Part shown: in pieces, positions 9,604 to 17,517 of the stretch | Layout of the letters: each line of letters begins with the position of its first letter | Numbering within the stretch: position 1 is the stretch's first letter | Source: Pseudomonas saponiphila | GTDB taxonomy: Bacteria > Pseudomonadota > Gammaproteobacteria > Pseudomonadales > Pseudomonadaceae | Direction: 5' to 3' | DNA: 64,000 nucleotides | Assembly (NCBI RefSeq): GCF_900105185.1 | Contig: NZ_FNTJ01000002.1 | Span: 744,001 to 808,000, forward strand | Made by a program: the position numbers and the translations under genes | Notes under the pieces: model-generated | Seen by the model: the letters and a program-made list of their open reading frames with translations, nothing else | What the model was told of the DNA's origin: nothing | The model's database searches: none

Positions 9604-9719
9604 CGCAGGGCTTCGCGCTGTCGGTAGTCGTTGAACAGAATAAAACAGGCGAACGCGACGGCCACCACCAGGGCGGCGGCGAGCAGGATCTTGTGGCTGA
9701 ACTTCATGTTTCTGGTCAT
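9598..9719 (-). pseudogene. Chemoreceptor (PctA-like MCP), 5' fragment
   Basis: Encodes the first 40 or so residues of the receptor split by IS copy 1: MTRNMKFSHKILL, then a hydrophobic helix (AAALVVAVAFACFILF) and NDYRQREALRN. The start of PctA-type receptors looks very similar. ATG at 9719 (or at 9707) starts the frame, which joins the larger fragment in frame once the IS and one CTATTG are removed. On its own it would make only a short membrane peptide running into the IS. Confidence 0.92.
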
Positions 9720-9889
9720 TAAGTGAACTACCGCGATGGGCTGGTCAACGAGGGGGCGTCAATTTGCCACAGTGGAGGGCTTTACGCTGCAGTTATGTCG
9801 ACTGGCCATCAAGGAAGATGAGGAGCAGGCGGGGAAAACCGACGAACTGCAGGGCTGGGTGAAAAGGTGCTTGATTTGCCGGGAAAATG

Positions 9890-9963
9890 CCCCGCCCGCC
9901 GGGCAAGAAATACCCGGCCGCGCGGGGAACCAGAAGGGGGTTTTCTCTTCTAAGCTTCTGGTT
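9890..9963 (+). other. Two adjacent hairpins in the 282-bp gap before the lipoprotein gene
   Basis: The gap 9720-10001 holds no convincing gene. It contains a compound hairpin at 9890-9927 (CCCCGC and GCCGGG arms with their complements) and a second hairpin with nine-base arms AACCAGAAG (9928-9936) and CTTCTGGTT (9955-9963). Together they could be a structured leader of the lipoprotein gene starting at 10002, a terminator remnant, or part of a small RNA; nothing in the sequence decides. Confidence 0.5.
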
Positions 9964-10001
9964 GGCTGACAGGCCTTCCTCCCTTCGTCCAGGAGTTCAC
10001 C

Positions 10002-10256
10002 ATGTCCCTGCGTTCTCTCGCTCTGTTGTCCTTCTGCGTGCTGCTGGCCGCGTGCAGCAAGGTCAATCAGGAAAACTATTCCAAACTCTCGGCGGGCATG
10101 CCCAAGGCCGAGGTCGAACAACTTCTGGGTAAGCCGACTGACTGTTCGGGCGCGCTGGGTATGTCCAGTTGCACCTGGGGCGACAAGAACAGCTTTATCA
10201 GCGTGCAGTATGCCGGTGACAAGGTTCTGATGTTTTCCGGGCAAGGCCTGAAGTAA
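10002..10256 (+). CDS. Small BamE/SmpA-like lipoprotein
   Basis: 84 residues. The signal peptide ends in a lipobox LLAAC with the lipidated Cys at residue 18. The remainder (SAGMPKAEVEQLLGKPTDC, then SCTWGDKNSFISVQYAGDKV) has the pattern of the compact alpha-beta BamE/SmpA/OmlA-like fold, in which a G-x-(T/P)-x-x-E-V-x-x-x-L-G-x-P motif is typical. It is an outer- or inner-membrane lipoprotein of unknown role. It has a good ribosome-binding site (AGGAG) and a lipocalin gene 33 bp downstream, probably in the same transcript. Confidence 0.85.
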   Translation: MSLRSLALLSFCVLLAACSKVNQENYSKLSAGMPKAEVEQLLGKPTDCSGALGMSSCTWGDKNSFISVQYAGDKVLMFSGQGLK

Positions 10257-10289
10257 GAACCGGGGCTTTGGGCCCACGGGAGAAAAATA

Positions 10290-10859
10290 ATGATGCGTTT
10301 TGTTTTCACTCTTCTGGTCGGCCTGCTCTTGGCCGGCTGCGCCACGTCCCGGGACGATTCGCTGGCGCCCAAGACCGTCAACCACGTCGATCTCAAGCGT
10401 TACCAGGGGACCTGGTACGAGCTGGCGCGGTTGCCGATGTACTTCCAGCGTAACTGTGCGCAATCCGAGGCACGTTACACCCTGTTGCCCGAGGGCAACG
10501 TGGCCGTGCTCAATCGTTGCCTGACCCCGGAGTGGAAGTGGGAAGAGGCCCGTGGCACCGCCACGCCTCAAGTGACGGGCAAGACCGACAAGCTGTGGGT
10601 GCAGTTCGATAACTGGTTCTCGCGGCTGCTGCCGGGAGCGACCAAGGGCGACTACTGGGTGCTGTATGTCAGCGATGACTACAAGACCGCGATTGTCGGC
10701 AACCCGAACCGGCGCTACCTGTGGTTGCTGTCGCGCACGCCTGAGGTCAACGAAACGGTGCGAGAAGAGTTGCTGAGCAAGGCGCGTCAGCAGGGCTATG
10801 ACACTACGCGACTGATCTGGCGAGTGTCGGACTCGGCCATGGCCAAGACCTCGAAATAG
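10290..10859 (+). CDS. blc: Lipocalin-family outer-membrane lipoprotein (Blc-like)
   Basis: 189 residues. The signal peptide has a lipobox LLAGC (Cys 17). The lipocalin signature GTWYE (residues 40-44, then LARLPMYFQ) and the later block YLWLLSRTPEV match bacterial lipocalins of the Blc type. These bind lysophospholipids or fatty acids and are usually anchored in the outer membrane. Two Met codons begin the frame (10290 and 10293); either may be used. A paired REP element follows the stop at once. Confidence 0.92.
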   Translation: MMRFVFTLLVGLLLAGCATSRDDSLAPKTVNHVDLKRYQGTWYELARLPMYFQRNCAQSEARYTLLPEGNVAVLNRCLTPEWKWEEARGTATPQVTGKTDKLWVQFDNWFSRLLPGATKGDYWVLYVSDDYKTAIVGNPNRRYLWLLSRTPEVNETVREELLSKARQQGYDTTRLIWRVSDSAMAKTSK

Positions 10860-10862
10860 ACC

Positions 10863-10927
10863 TGTAGGAGCCGGCTTGTCGGCGAAGTCGCTTTCATGAC
10901 GCTTTCGCCGGCAAGCCGGCTCCTGTG
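10863..10927. repeat. REP pair (inverted)
   Basis: Two GCCGGC-type REP units facing each other (10863-10886 and 10903-10927), the first with one changed base (TTGTCGGCG). They lie between the convergent ends of the lipocalin gene and hutF and may act on both transcripts. Confidence 0.9.
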
Positions 10928-10935
10928 CCTATGGG

Positions 10936-12300
10936 TCAGTTGAGCAGGTCGCGCAGAACCTGGGTGAAGGCCCGGCTACTGTCATCTTCGGCGGCGTGAT
11001 GCCCGTCGCGCACCACCCATTGTCCACCCACCATCACATCCCGCACCTGACGGCCGCCACCGGCGAACAGCCAACGGTTGAGAATGCCGTCGCCCTCGGC
11101 CGTGGCCAGGTAGGGGTCATTGCCATCCAGCACCAGCCAGTCGGCGCGCTTGCCCACGGCCAGGGCGCCAATGCCTTGCCCCAGCGCCTGGGCGCCGCCA
11201 TCCAGCGCGGCGTCGTACAAGGTCCGGCCAACCATGGGCTGGTCGGCGCGGTACAGGCGGTTGCGCCGTTGATCCCGCAGGCGCTGGCCGTATTCCAGCC
11301 AGCGCAGTTCTTCCACCACGCTCAGCGATACATGGCTGTCGGAACCGATGCCCAGGCGACCGCCCTGGGCGAGGAAATCCACGGCCGGGAAGATGCCGTC
11401 CCCCAGGTTGGCTTCGGTGGTCAGGCACAGGCCGGCAATCGCCCGGCTCTTGGCCATGAGGCTGACTTCTTCCGGGTTGGCGTGAGTGGCGTGGACCAGG
11501 CACCAGCGCTGATCCACCGCGACGTTTTCGTACAGCCATTGCAGGGGGCGGCGTCCGCTCCAGGCCAGGCAGTCGTCAACTTCCTTCTGCTGCTCGGCAA
11601 TGTGGATATGTACCGGGCATTGGCGGTCGCTGGCGGCCAGCACTTCGCTGACCTGCTGGGGCGTGACCGCGCGCAATGAGTGAAAGCACAGGCCCAGTTG
11701 CTGGTTGGCCTGCTGCGCCAGCATGGGTTGCAGTTGCTGTTGCAGCTTGAGGTAGTTTTCCGTGCTGTTGATGAAGCGGCGCTGGCCGTCATTCGGCGCC
11801 TGGCCGCCAAAGCCCGAGTGGCTGTACAGCACCGGCAGCAGAGTCAGGCCGATGCCGCTGCCGGCAGCCGCCTGGCTGATGCGTCGGGACAGCTCGGCGG
11901 GGTCGGCATAGGGCCGGCCATCGCTGTCGTGGTGCACGTAATGGAATTCGGCCACCGAGGTGTAGCCGGCCTTGAGCATTTCGATGTACAGCTGGCGGGC
12001 GATGACCTGCAGTTGGTCTGGGGTGATCTTGCCCACCAGGCGGTACATCAGGTCGCGCCAGGTCCAGAAGCTGTCATTGGGGTTGCCGGCCACTTCCGCC
12101 AGCCCGGCCATGGCCCGCTGGAAAGCGTGGGAGTGCAGGTTGGGCATGCCGGGCAGCAGCGGGCCCTTGAGCCGTTGTGCACCTTCAGCGCTGGCGTTGG
12201 CCTGGATCTGTGTCAACAGGCCATCGGGGCTGACTTCAAGACGTACATGATTGGCCCATCCATCAGGCAGCAGCGCGCGTTCGGCAAAGAAGGCGGACAT
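10936..12300 (-). CDS. hutF: Formimidoylglutamate deiminase
   Basis: 454 residues. An amidohydrolase-superfamily enzyme that converts N-formimino-L-glutamate to N-formyl-L-glutamate and ammonia. It is the marker of the five-step histidine pathway used by pseudomonads, whose next step is HutG. The metal-binding HSH (His56, His58) is in PNLHSHAF; further metal ligands are in HIHIAEQ and in GIGSDSHVS. It is transcribed away from hutC with a HutC-type operator in the gap. Length and motifs are normal. Confidence 0.96.
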   Translation of the reverse strand: MSAFFAERALLPDGWANHVRLEVSPDGLLTQIQANASAEGAQRLKGPLLPGMPNLHSHAFQRAMAGLAEVAGNPNDSFWTWRDLMYRLVGKITPDQLQVIARQLYIEMLKAGYTSVAEFHYVHHDSDGRPYADPAELSRRISQAAAGSGIGLTLLPVLYSHSGFGGQAPNDGQRRFINSTENYLKLQQQLQPMLAQQANQQLGLCFHSLRAVTPQQVSEVLAASDRQCPVHIHIAEQQKEVDDCLAWSGRRPLQWLYENVAVDQRWCLVHATHANPEEVSLMAKSRAIAGLCLTTEANLGDGIFPAVDFLAQGGRLGIGSDSHVSLSVVEELRWLEYGQRLRDQRRNRLYRADQPMVGRTLYDAALDGGAQALGQGIGALAVGKRADWLVLDGNDPYLATAEGDGILNRWLFAGGGRQVRDVMVGGQWVVRDGHHAAEDDSSRAFTQVLRDLLN

Positions 12301-12327
12301 GGTTCAAGCACCCCATCGTGTGTTATT

Positions 12328-12337
12328 TGTATATACA
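12328..12337. promoter_or_regulatory. Candidate HutC operator between hutF and hutC
   Basis: TGTATATACA is a perfect palindrome of the TGTA-N2-TACA form recognised by HutC, a GntR/HutC-family repressor. It lies 28 bp upstream of the hutF start and 70 bp upstream of the hutC start. It could therefore control both directions, including hutC autoregulation. Confidence 0.75.
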
Positions 12338-12407
12338 TATACAGACGTTTGCCTGCCCGGTAAACTCCGGCAAGCTAGTCACCTTTTTTGCTCAACAAGG
12401 ATTTCCT

Positions 12408-13157
12408 GTGCCGACTCCGCCTGCCAAATCGCCGCTGGCTGCCCATCTGGGCGATAGTCCGGCGCCCTTGTATGCCCGCGTCAAACAGATGATCACCCAG
12501 CAGATCGAGAGCGGAAACTGGCCGCCGCATTATCGGGTTCCCTCGGAGAGCGAGCTGGTCAACCAGCTGGGTTTCAGCCGCATGACCATCAACCGCGCGC
12601 TGCGCGAGATGACTGCCGAAGGCCTGCTGGTGCGCATGCAGGGCGTGGGGACGTTCGTCGCCGAGCCCAAGAGTCAGTCGGCCTTGTTCGAAGTGCACAA
12701 CATTGCCGACGAGATCGCTTCCCGCGGTCATCGGCATACCTGCCAGGTCATTACCCTGGGGGAAGAGGCCGCCGGTTCCGAGCGCGCCCTGGCCCTGGAC
12801 ATGCGTGAAGGGCAGAAGGTCTTCCACTCGCTGATCGTGCATTTCGAAAACGACATCCCGGTGCAGATCGAAGACCGCTTCGTCAACGCCCTGGTGGCGC
12901 CGGAGTACCTCAAGCAGGACTTCACCCTGCAAACCCCCTACGCCTATCTGTCCCAGGTGGCGCCGCTGACCGAGGGCGAACATGTGGTCGAGGCGATCCT
13001 CGCCGAGCCCGAGGAGTGCCGGCTGCTGCAGATCGAGCGCGGCGAGCCGTGCCTGCTGATTCGCCGTCGTACTTGGTCCGGACGTCAGCCGGTAACCGCC
13101 GCCCGGTTGATCCACCCCGGTTCCCGTCATCGCCTGGAAGGACGCTTTCATAAATGA
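12408..13157 (+). CDS. hutC: Histidine-utilisation repressor HutC (GntR family)
   Basis: 249 residues from GTG at 12408, chosen because AACAAGG sits 8 bp upstream and the sequence VPTPPAKSPLAAH matches HutC N termini; an ATG at 12318 in the same frame would place the operator inside the gene. It has an N-terminal winged helix (YRVPSESELVNQLGFSRMTI) and a C-terminal UTRA effector domain that binds urocanate, the inducer. It represses hutF and the hutU operon. Its stop overlaps the hutD start by four bases (ATGA). Confidence 0.95.
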   Translation: MPTPPAKSPLAAHLGDSPAPLYARVKQMITQQIESGNWPPHYRVPSESELVNQLGFSRMTINRALREMTAEGLLVRMQGVGTFVAEPKSQSALFEVHNIADEIASRGHRHTCQVITLGEEAAGSERALALDMREGQKVFHSLIVHFENDIPVQIEDRFVNALVAPEYLKQDFTLQTPYAYLSQVAPLTEGEHVVEAILAEPEECRLLQIERGEPCLLIRRRTWSGRQPVTAARLIHPGSRHRLEGRFHK

Positions 13158-13726
13158 TCCGGCCCACCCTGTTACGCGCCGCCGACTACCCGCGCATGCC
13201 CTGGAAGAACGGCGGTGGCAGCACCGAGGAAATCACCCGTGATGCCGGCACTGGCCTGGAAGGTTTTGGCTGGCGCCTGTCGATTGCCGACATCGGCGAG
13301 TCCGGCGGCTTCTCCAGCTTTGCCGGTTATCAGCGGATCATTACCGTGCTGCAAGGCGCGGGCATGCAGCTGACGGTGGATGGCGAAGAGGTACGGCCGT
13401 TGCTGCCGCTGGATCCCTTCGCCTTCAGTGGCGCCAGCCAGGTGAGCTGTGCGCTGCTGGACGGGGCGATCCGCGACTTCAACCTGATCTACTGCCCTGA
13501 GCGTTATGTCGCTCGTTTGCAGTGGTTCGATGGTCAGCAGCGCTTCTTTACCCAGGCCCACACCGTGCTGGTGTTCAGTGCTGCCGAGCAAGCCTGGGTC
13601 GACACGGGCGGTACTCCGTTGCAGGCCCTGGGTCGTTACGATTGTCTGCGCCTGGATCGCAATGCCGGCGTAGTGGAGATCGCCACCGACGGACGCTGCT
13701 GCGTCATCGAACTCACCGCCCGCTGA
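13154..13726 (+). CDS. hutD: HutD family protein
   Basis: 190 residues, a bicupin-like HutD protein. The N-terminal block YPRMPWKNGGGSTEEI is diagnostic. In P. fluorescens HutD is reported to temper hut expression, perhaps by binding formylglutamate and setting an upper limit on operon activity; the mechanism is unsettled. It is translationally coupled to hutC, so the two regulators are made together. A strong hairpin follows. Confidence 0.95.
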   Translation: MIRPTLLRAADYPRMPWKNGGGSTEEITRDAGTGLEGFGWRLSIADIGESGGFSSFAGYQRIITVLQGAGMQLTVDGEEVRPLLPLDPFAFSGASQVSCALLDGAIRDFNLIYCPERYVARLQWFDGQQRFFTQAHTVLVFSAAEQAWVDTGGTPLQALGRYDCLRLDRNAGVVEIATDGRCCVIELTAR

Positions 13727-13734
13727 TTCCCAAG

Positions 13735-13778
13735 GGCCGTCGCAGACCGGGATACGGGCTGCGACGGCCGCAGATTTT
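13735..13778 (+). terminator. Terminator after hutCD
   Basis: Perfect 11-bp stem GGCCGTCGCAG / CTGCGACGGCC (13735-13745 and 13759-13769) with a 13-base loop, followed a few bases on by TTTT. It separates hutCD from the separately controlled hutU operon. Confidence 0.8.
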
Positions 13779-13883
13779 CCCTCCTGATCCCTTCCCTTCG
13801 AGTGCCTCCCGCTGCGGGTCCGCGGCGCCGGTTTGTGCAGCGCATCTTTCCCCACCGGGGCGGTGTCCCCCCGCGCACCCATT

Positions 13884-13929
13884 TGTTACCGAACGCCCCA
13901 GAACAGCGCAAAACCGCTGTCTGGTAACA
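13884..13929. promoter_or_regulatory. Candidate enhancer (CbrB/NtrC-type) upstream of hutU
   Basis: A 46-bp imperfect palindrome: outer half-sites TGTTAC (13884-13889) and GTAACA (13924-13929), inner arms CCAG-A-ACAGCG and CGCTGT-CTGG. TGTTAC/GTAACA half-sites are those reported for CbrB, although the usual spacing is 14 bases and here it is 34. It lies about 110-160 bp upstream of the -24/-12 promoter, the expected place for a sigma-54 activator site. The rest of the 418-bp gap (13727-14144) holds the hutCD terminator and the promoter elements listed; I see no gene in it. Confidence 0.5.
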
Positions 13930-14040
13930 GTCTCGCGGCTGAGAAAAATTCCCTTCTTGAAAAATGTCGCTCTGTTGGAAGCCTTATTCCACAAGGCCTG
14001 CAGTTTTATCCCAGGGCTTTTCAGTTACGTCTCAAGCAAG

Positions 14041-14058
14041 TTGGCCGCTTGATTGCAT
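14041..14058 (+). promoter_or_regulatory. Sigma-54 (-24/-12) promoter of the hutU operon
   Basis: TTGGCCGCTTGATTGCAT matches the TTGGCAC-N5-TTGCA consensus, with GG at 14043-14044 and GC at 14055-14056 in the required spacing. The expected start of transcription is near 14068, inside the HutC operator. Sigma-54 control of hut genes through CbrAB and NtrBC is known in P. fluorescens. Confidence 0.8.
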
Positions 14059-14061
14059 ATG

Positions 14062-14075
14062 CTTGTATGTACAAG
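14062..14075. promoter_or_regulatory. HutC operator at the hutU promoter
   Basis: CTTGTATGTACAAG contains TGTA-N2-TACA with 5-base arms (TTGTA/TACAA). It begins four bases after the -12 element and covers the predicted transcription start, so bound HutC would block initiation directly. Confidence 0.82.
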
Positions 14076-14144
14076 TAAATATGTGTGCGTAAGAGTCGAT
14101 GGAATCCTCTTCGCACCTTGGACTCATCGCCGAGGAGTTTTTCC

Positions 14145-15827
14145 GTGACTGACAGCAAACCCACCAAGTTCCGCAACGTCGAAATTCGCGCCGCACGTGG
14201 CAACAAGCTGACCGCCAAGAGCTGGCTGACCGAAGCGCCGCTGCGCATGCTGATGAACAACCTCGATCCGGAAGTCGCCGAGAACCCCAAGGAGCTGGTG
14301 GTCTACGGCGGCATTGGTCGCGCCGCGCGCAACTGGGAGTGCTACGACAAGATCGTCGAGGCCCTGACCCAGCTCAATGACGACGAAACCCTGCTGGTGC
14401 AGTCCGGCAAGCCGGTCGGTGTGTTCAAGACCCACAGCAATGCGCCACGGGTACTGATCGCCAACTCCAACCTGGTGCCGCACTGGGCCAGTTGGGAGCA
14501 CTTCAACGAACTGGACGCCAAGGGCCTGGCCATGTACGGCCAGATGACCGCTGGCAGCTGGATCTACATCGGCAGCCAGGGCATCGTCCAGGGCACTTAT
14601 GAAACCTTCGTCGAGGCCGGTCGCCAGCATTACGACTCCAACCTCAAGGGCCGCTGGGTCCTGACCGCAGGCCTGGGTGGCATGGGTGGTGCGCAACCTC
14701 TGGCCGCGACCCTGGCCGGGGCCTGCTCGCTGAACATCGAGTGCCAGCAGACCAGCATCGACTTCCGCCTCAAGACCCGTTACGTCGACGAACAGGCCAC
14801 CGACCTGGACGACGCCCTGGCGCGGATCAAGAAATACACCGCCGAAGGCCGCGCGATCTCCATCGCCCTGTGTGGCAACGCCGCTGAAATCCTGCCGGAA
14901 CTGGTACGCCGCGGCGTGCGTCCGGACATGGTCACCGACCAGACCAGCGCCCACGACCCGCTCAACGGCTACCTGCCCAAGGGCTGGACCTGGGAGCAGT
15001 ACCGCGATCGCGCCAAGACCGAGCCGGCCGCCGTGATCAAGGCCGCCAAGCAGTCGATGGCCGAACACGTCAAGGCCATGCTGGCCTTCCAGAAGATGGG
15101 CGTGCCGACCTTCGACTACGGCAACAACATCCGTCAGATGGCCCAGGAAGAAGGCGTCGAGAATGCCTTTGACTTCCCGGGGTTCGTCCCGGCCTACATC
15201 CGCCCGCTGTTCTGCCGCGGCATCGGCCCGTTCCGTTGGGCGGCGCTGTCCGGCGACCCGCAGGACATCTACAAGACCGACGCCAAGGTCAAGGAACTGA
15301 TCCCCGACGACGCCCACCTGCACAACTGGCTGGACATGGCCCGCGAGCGCATCAGCTTCCAGGGCCTGCCAGCGCGGATCTGCTGGGTCGGCCTGGGCCA
15401 GCGCGCCAAGCTCGGCCTGGCGTTCAACGAAATGGTGCGCAGCGGCGAGCTGTCGGCGCCGATCGTCATCGGTCGCGACCATCTGGACTCCGGTTCCGTG
15501 GCCAGCCCGAACCGTGAAACCGAATCCATGCAGGACGGCTCCGACGCCGTGTCCGACTGGCCGCTGCTCAACGCCCTGTTGAACACCGCCAGCGGTGCGA
15601 CCTGGGTTTCCCTGCACCACGGCGGCGGTGTCGGCATGGGCTTCTCCCAGCATTCGGGGATGGTCATTGTCTGCGACGGCACCGATGAAGCAGCCGAGCG
15701 GATTGCCCGGGTGCTGCACAACGATCCGGCTACCGGGGTCATGCGTCACGCCGACGCCGGCTACCCGATCGCGATCGACTGCGCCAAGGAACAGGGCCTG
15801 AACCTGCCGATGATCACCGGCAAGTAA
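14145..15827 (+). CDS. hutU: Urocanate hydratase (urocanase)
   Basis: 560 residues from GTG at 14145, with ribosome-binding site GAGGAG at 14132-14137; an in-frame ATG at 14085 has no such site. It converts urocanate to imidazolone propionate using tightly bound NAD+. The NAD-binding GGIGRAARN is near residues 55-63, and the conserved Cys is in ARICWVGLG near residue 410. It is the first gene of the hut structural operon, behind the sigma-54 promoter. Confidence 0.97.
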   Translation: MTDSKPTKFRNVEIRAARGNKLTAKSWLTEAPLRMLMNNLDPEVAENPKELVVYGGIGRAARNWECYDKIVEALTQLNDDETLLVQSGKPVGVFKTHSNAPRVLIANSNLVPHWASWEHFNELDAKGLAMYGQMTAGSWIYIGSQGIVQGTYETFVEAGRQHYDSNLKGRWVLTAGLGGMGGAQPLAATLAGACSLNIECQQTSIDFRLKTRYVDEQATDLDDALARIKKYTAEGRAISIALCGNAAEILPELVRRGVRPDMVTDQTSAHDPLNGYLPKGWTWEQYRDRAKTEPAAVIKAAKQSMAEHVKAMLAFQKMGVPTFDYGNNIRQMAQEEGVENAFDFPGFVPAYIRPLFCRGIGPFRWAALSGDPQDIYKTDAKVKELIPDDAHLHNWLDMARERISFQGLPARICWVGLGQRAKLGLAFNEMVRSGELSAPIVIGRDHLDSGSVASPNRETESMQDGSDAVSDWPLLNALLNTASGATWVSLHHGGGVGMGFSQHSGMVIVCDGTDEAAERIARVLHNDPATGVMRHADAGYPIAIDCAKEQGLNLPMITGK

Positions 15828-15855
15828 CCTGAGCATCGGTTCACCCCACCCTCCC

Positions 15856-15934
15856 TGTAGGAGCCAGCTTGCTGGCGAAGCAAGCACCGCGGTGCATCAA
15901 CTGCACCGCCTCGCGAGCAAGCTCGCTCCTGCAG
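15856..15934. repeat. REP pair of mixed type
   Basis: A GCCAGCTTGCTGGC-type unit faces a GCGAGCAAGCTCGC-type unit, separated by an inner imperfect stem (CACCGCGGTGCA region). It lies between hutU and the permease gene and may reduce read-through or protect the hutU message. Confidence 0.85.
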
Positions 15935-15972
15935 TGGAAGTCGTCTGTAGTGCCCATAGAGGTTTGACGTCC

Positions 15973-17442
15973 ATGGCCTTAGGAAATGATCGTGCAAGCA
16001 GCAAGCCGTTGATCGAAAGGCGCTCGATCGACTACATCCCGGAAGCGGAAAGACACGGTCGTCTCTTGAGCCAGTTCACTCTGTGGCTGGGTGCCAACCT
16101 GCAGATCACGGCGATCGTCACCGGCGCTCTGGCGGTGGTGCTGGGCGGTGATGTGTTCTGGTCGTTGATCGGTCTGCTGATCGGGCAATTGCTGGGCGGC
16201 GGGGTGATGGCGCTGCATGCGGCGCAAGGGCCGAAGCTCGGGCTGCCGCAGATGATTTCCAGTCGGGTGCAGTTCGGGGTCTATGGCGCGGCCATCCCGA
16301 TGGTGCTGGTGTGCCTGATGTACCTGGGGTTCACCGCGACTGGCACGGTGCTGTCCGGGCAGGCGCTGGGGCAGATGTTCGGTGTCAGCGACAGTCTCGG
16401 CATCCTGATGTTCGCCAGCATCATTGTGCTCGTCACCGTGCTCGGCTATCGGGTGATCCACTACATCGGCCGGGTCGCCAGCGTGATCGGCGTGGTCGCC
16501 TTCTTCTATCTGTTCAGCCGGCTGCTGAGCCAGACCGATATCAGTGCCTTGCTGGCCATTCGGCACTTCAGCTGGAGCAGTTTCCTCCTGGCGGTGTCGC
16601 TGGCCGCGTCCTGGCAGATCGCGTTCGGCCCTTACGTGGCCGACTACTCGCGCTATTTGCCGAGCAAGACGTCGCCGTTGAAGACGTTCTTCGCCGCGGG
16701 CGCGGGTTCGGTGATCGGTGCCCAGGTGGCGATGGTGCTCGGCGTGTTCGCCGCAGCGCTGTCCAAGGGCCAGTTCGCCGGTCGTGAAGTGGCCTACATC
16801 GTCGGCCTGGGCGGCAGTGGCGCGATTGCCGCGATGCTCTACTTCAGCATCGCCTTCGGCAAGGTGACCATCTCGACGCTGAACTCCTACGGCAGCTTCA
16901 TGTGCATCGCCACCATCATCAGCGGCTTTCGCGGCGAGTTGAAAGTGACGCGCCTGCAGCGGTTGGTCTTCGTGTTGCTGATCGTCGGTGCCGCGACCCT
17001 GATCGCACTGCTGGGCCAGCACTCGTTCCTTGGCGCATTCAAGTCTTTCATCCTGTTCCTGCTGGCGTTCTTCACGCCCTGGAGCGCGATCAACCTGGTG
17101 GATTTCTACTGCATCACCAAAGAACGCTATGACATCCCGGCCCTGTCCAACCCGGACGGTCGCTACGGTCGCTGGAATGTCATGGGCATCGGCATTTATG
17201 TATTCGGCGTGCTGGTCCAGATGCCGTTCATCTCTACCCACTTCTATACCGGCCCGCTGGTGGCGAGTCTGGGCGATACCGACATCTCCTGGATCATCGG
17301 CCTGGTGGTGCCCGCGGCGTTGTATTACGCCTGCGCGAAGAAGTGGCATGGCGCGGTGCCCGAGCAGTTGATCCTGCCGGTAGAGCAGGGCGCGGCCAAC
17401 GAACAAAAGCTGAGTGAGGCCGGCCGCGCTGCTGCGGTGTGA
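15973..17442 (+). CDS. NCS1-family permease, probable urocanate transporter (HutTu-like)
   Basis: 489 residues with about twelve membrane helices. The N-terminal block IPEAERHG...LWLGANLQITAI is typical of nucleobase-cation-symport-1 carriers (cytosine, purines, allantoin, thiamine). Its place between hutU and hutXWV matches the gene proposed as the urocanate carrier in P. fluorescens, so urocanate is the likely substrate; cytosine or hydantoin-like substrates remain possible on sequence alone. The start at 15973 was chosen because the frame upstream runs through the REP pair. Confidence 0.85.
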   Translation: MALGNDRASSKPLIERRSIDYIPEAERHGRLLSQFTLWLGANLQITAIVTGALAVVLGGDVFWSLIGLLIGQLLGGGVMALHAAQGPKLGLPQMISSRVQFGVYGAAIPMVLVCLMYLGFTATGTVLSGQALGQMFGVSDSLGILMFASIIVLVTVLGYRVIHYIGRVASVIGVVAFFYLFSRLLSQTDISALLAIRHFSWSSFLLAVSLAASWQIAFGPYVADYSRYLPSKTSPLKTFFAAGAGSVIGAQVAMVLGVFAAALSKGQFAGREVAYIVGLGGSGAIAAMLYFSIAFGKVTISTLNSYGSFMCIATIISGFRGELKVTRLQRLVFVLLIVGAATLIALLGQHSFLGAFKSFILFLLAFFTPWSAINLVDFYCITKERYDIPALSNPDGRYGRWNVMGIGIYVFGVLVQMPFISTHFYTGPLVASLGDTDISWIIGLVVPAALYYACAKKWHGAVPEQLILPVEQGAANEQKLSEAGRAAAV

Positions 17443-17517
17443 GTCTTGACGGGACGTGGACTGGGCTGGATGCCTCTTGACTGCCGTAAGCCAACTCATG
17501 ATTAGGAGCGTCACACA

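Noticed and set aside
9736..9969. 77-codon frame in the gap before the lipoprotein gene
   Set aside because: No ribosome-binding site, runs through both hairpins, no recognisable pattern.
12318..12407. Upstream ATG start of hutC at 12318
   Set aside because: It would put the HutC operator in the coding region and lacks a ribosome-binding site; GTG 12408 has AAGG and fits the family.
14124..15887. A 587-codon antisense frame over hutU
   Set aside because: Composition follows the third-position bias of hutU; no homology pattern.
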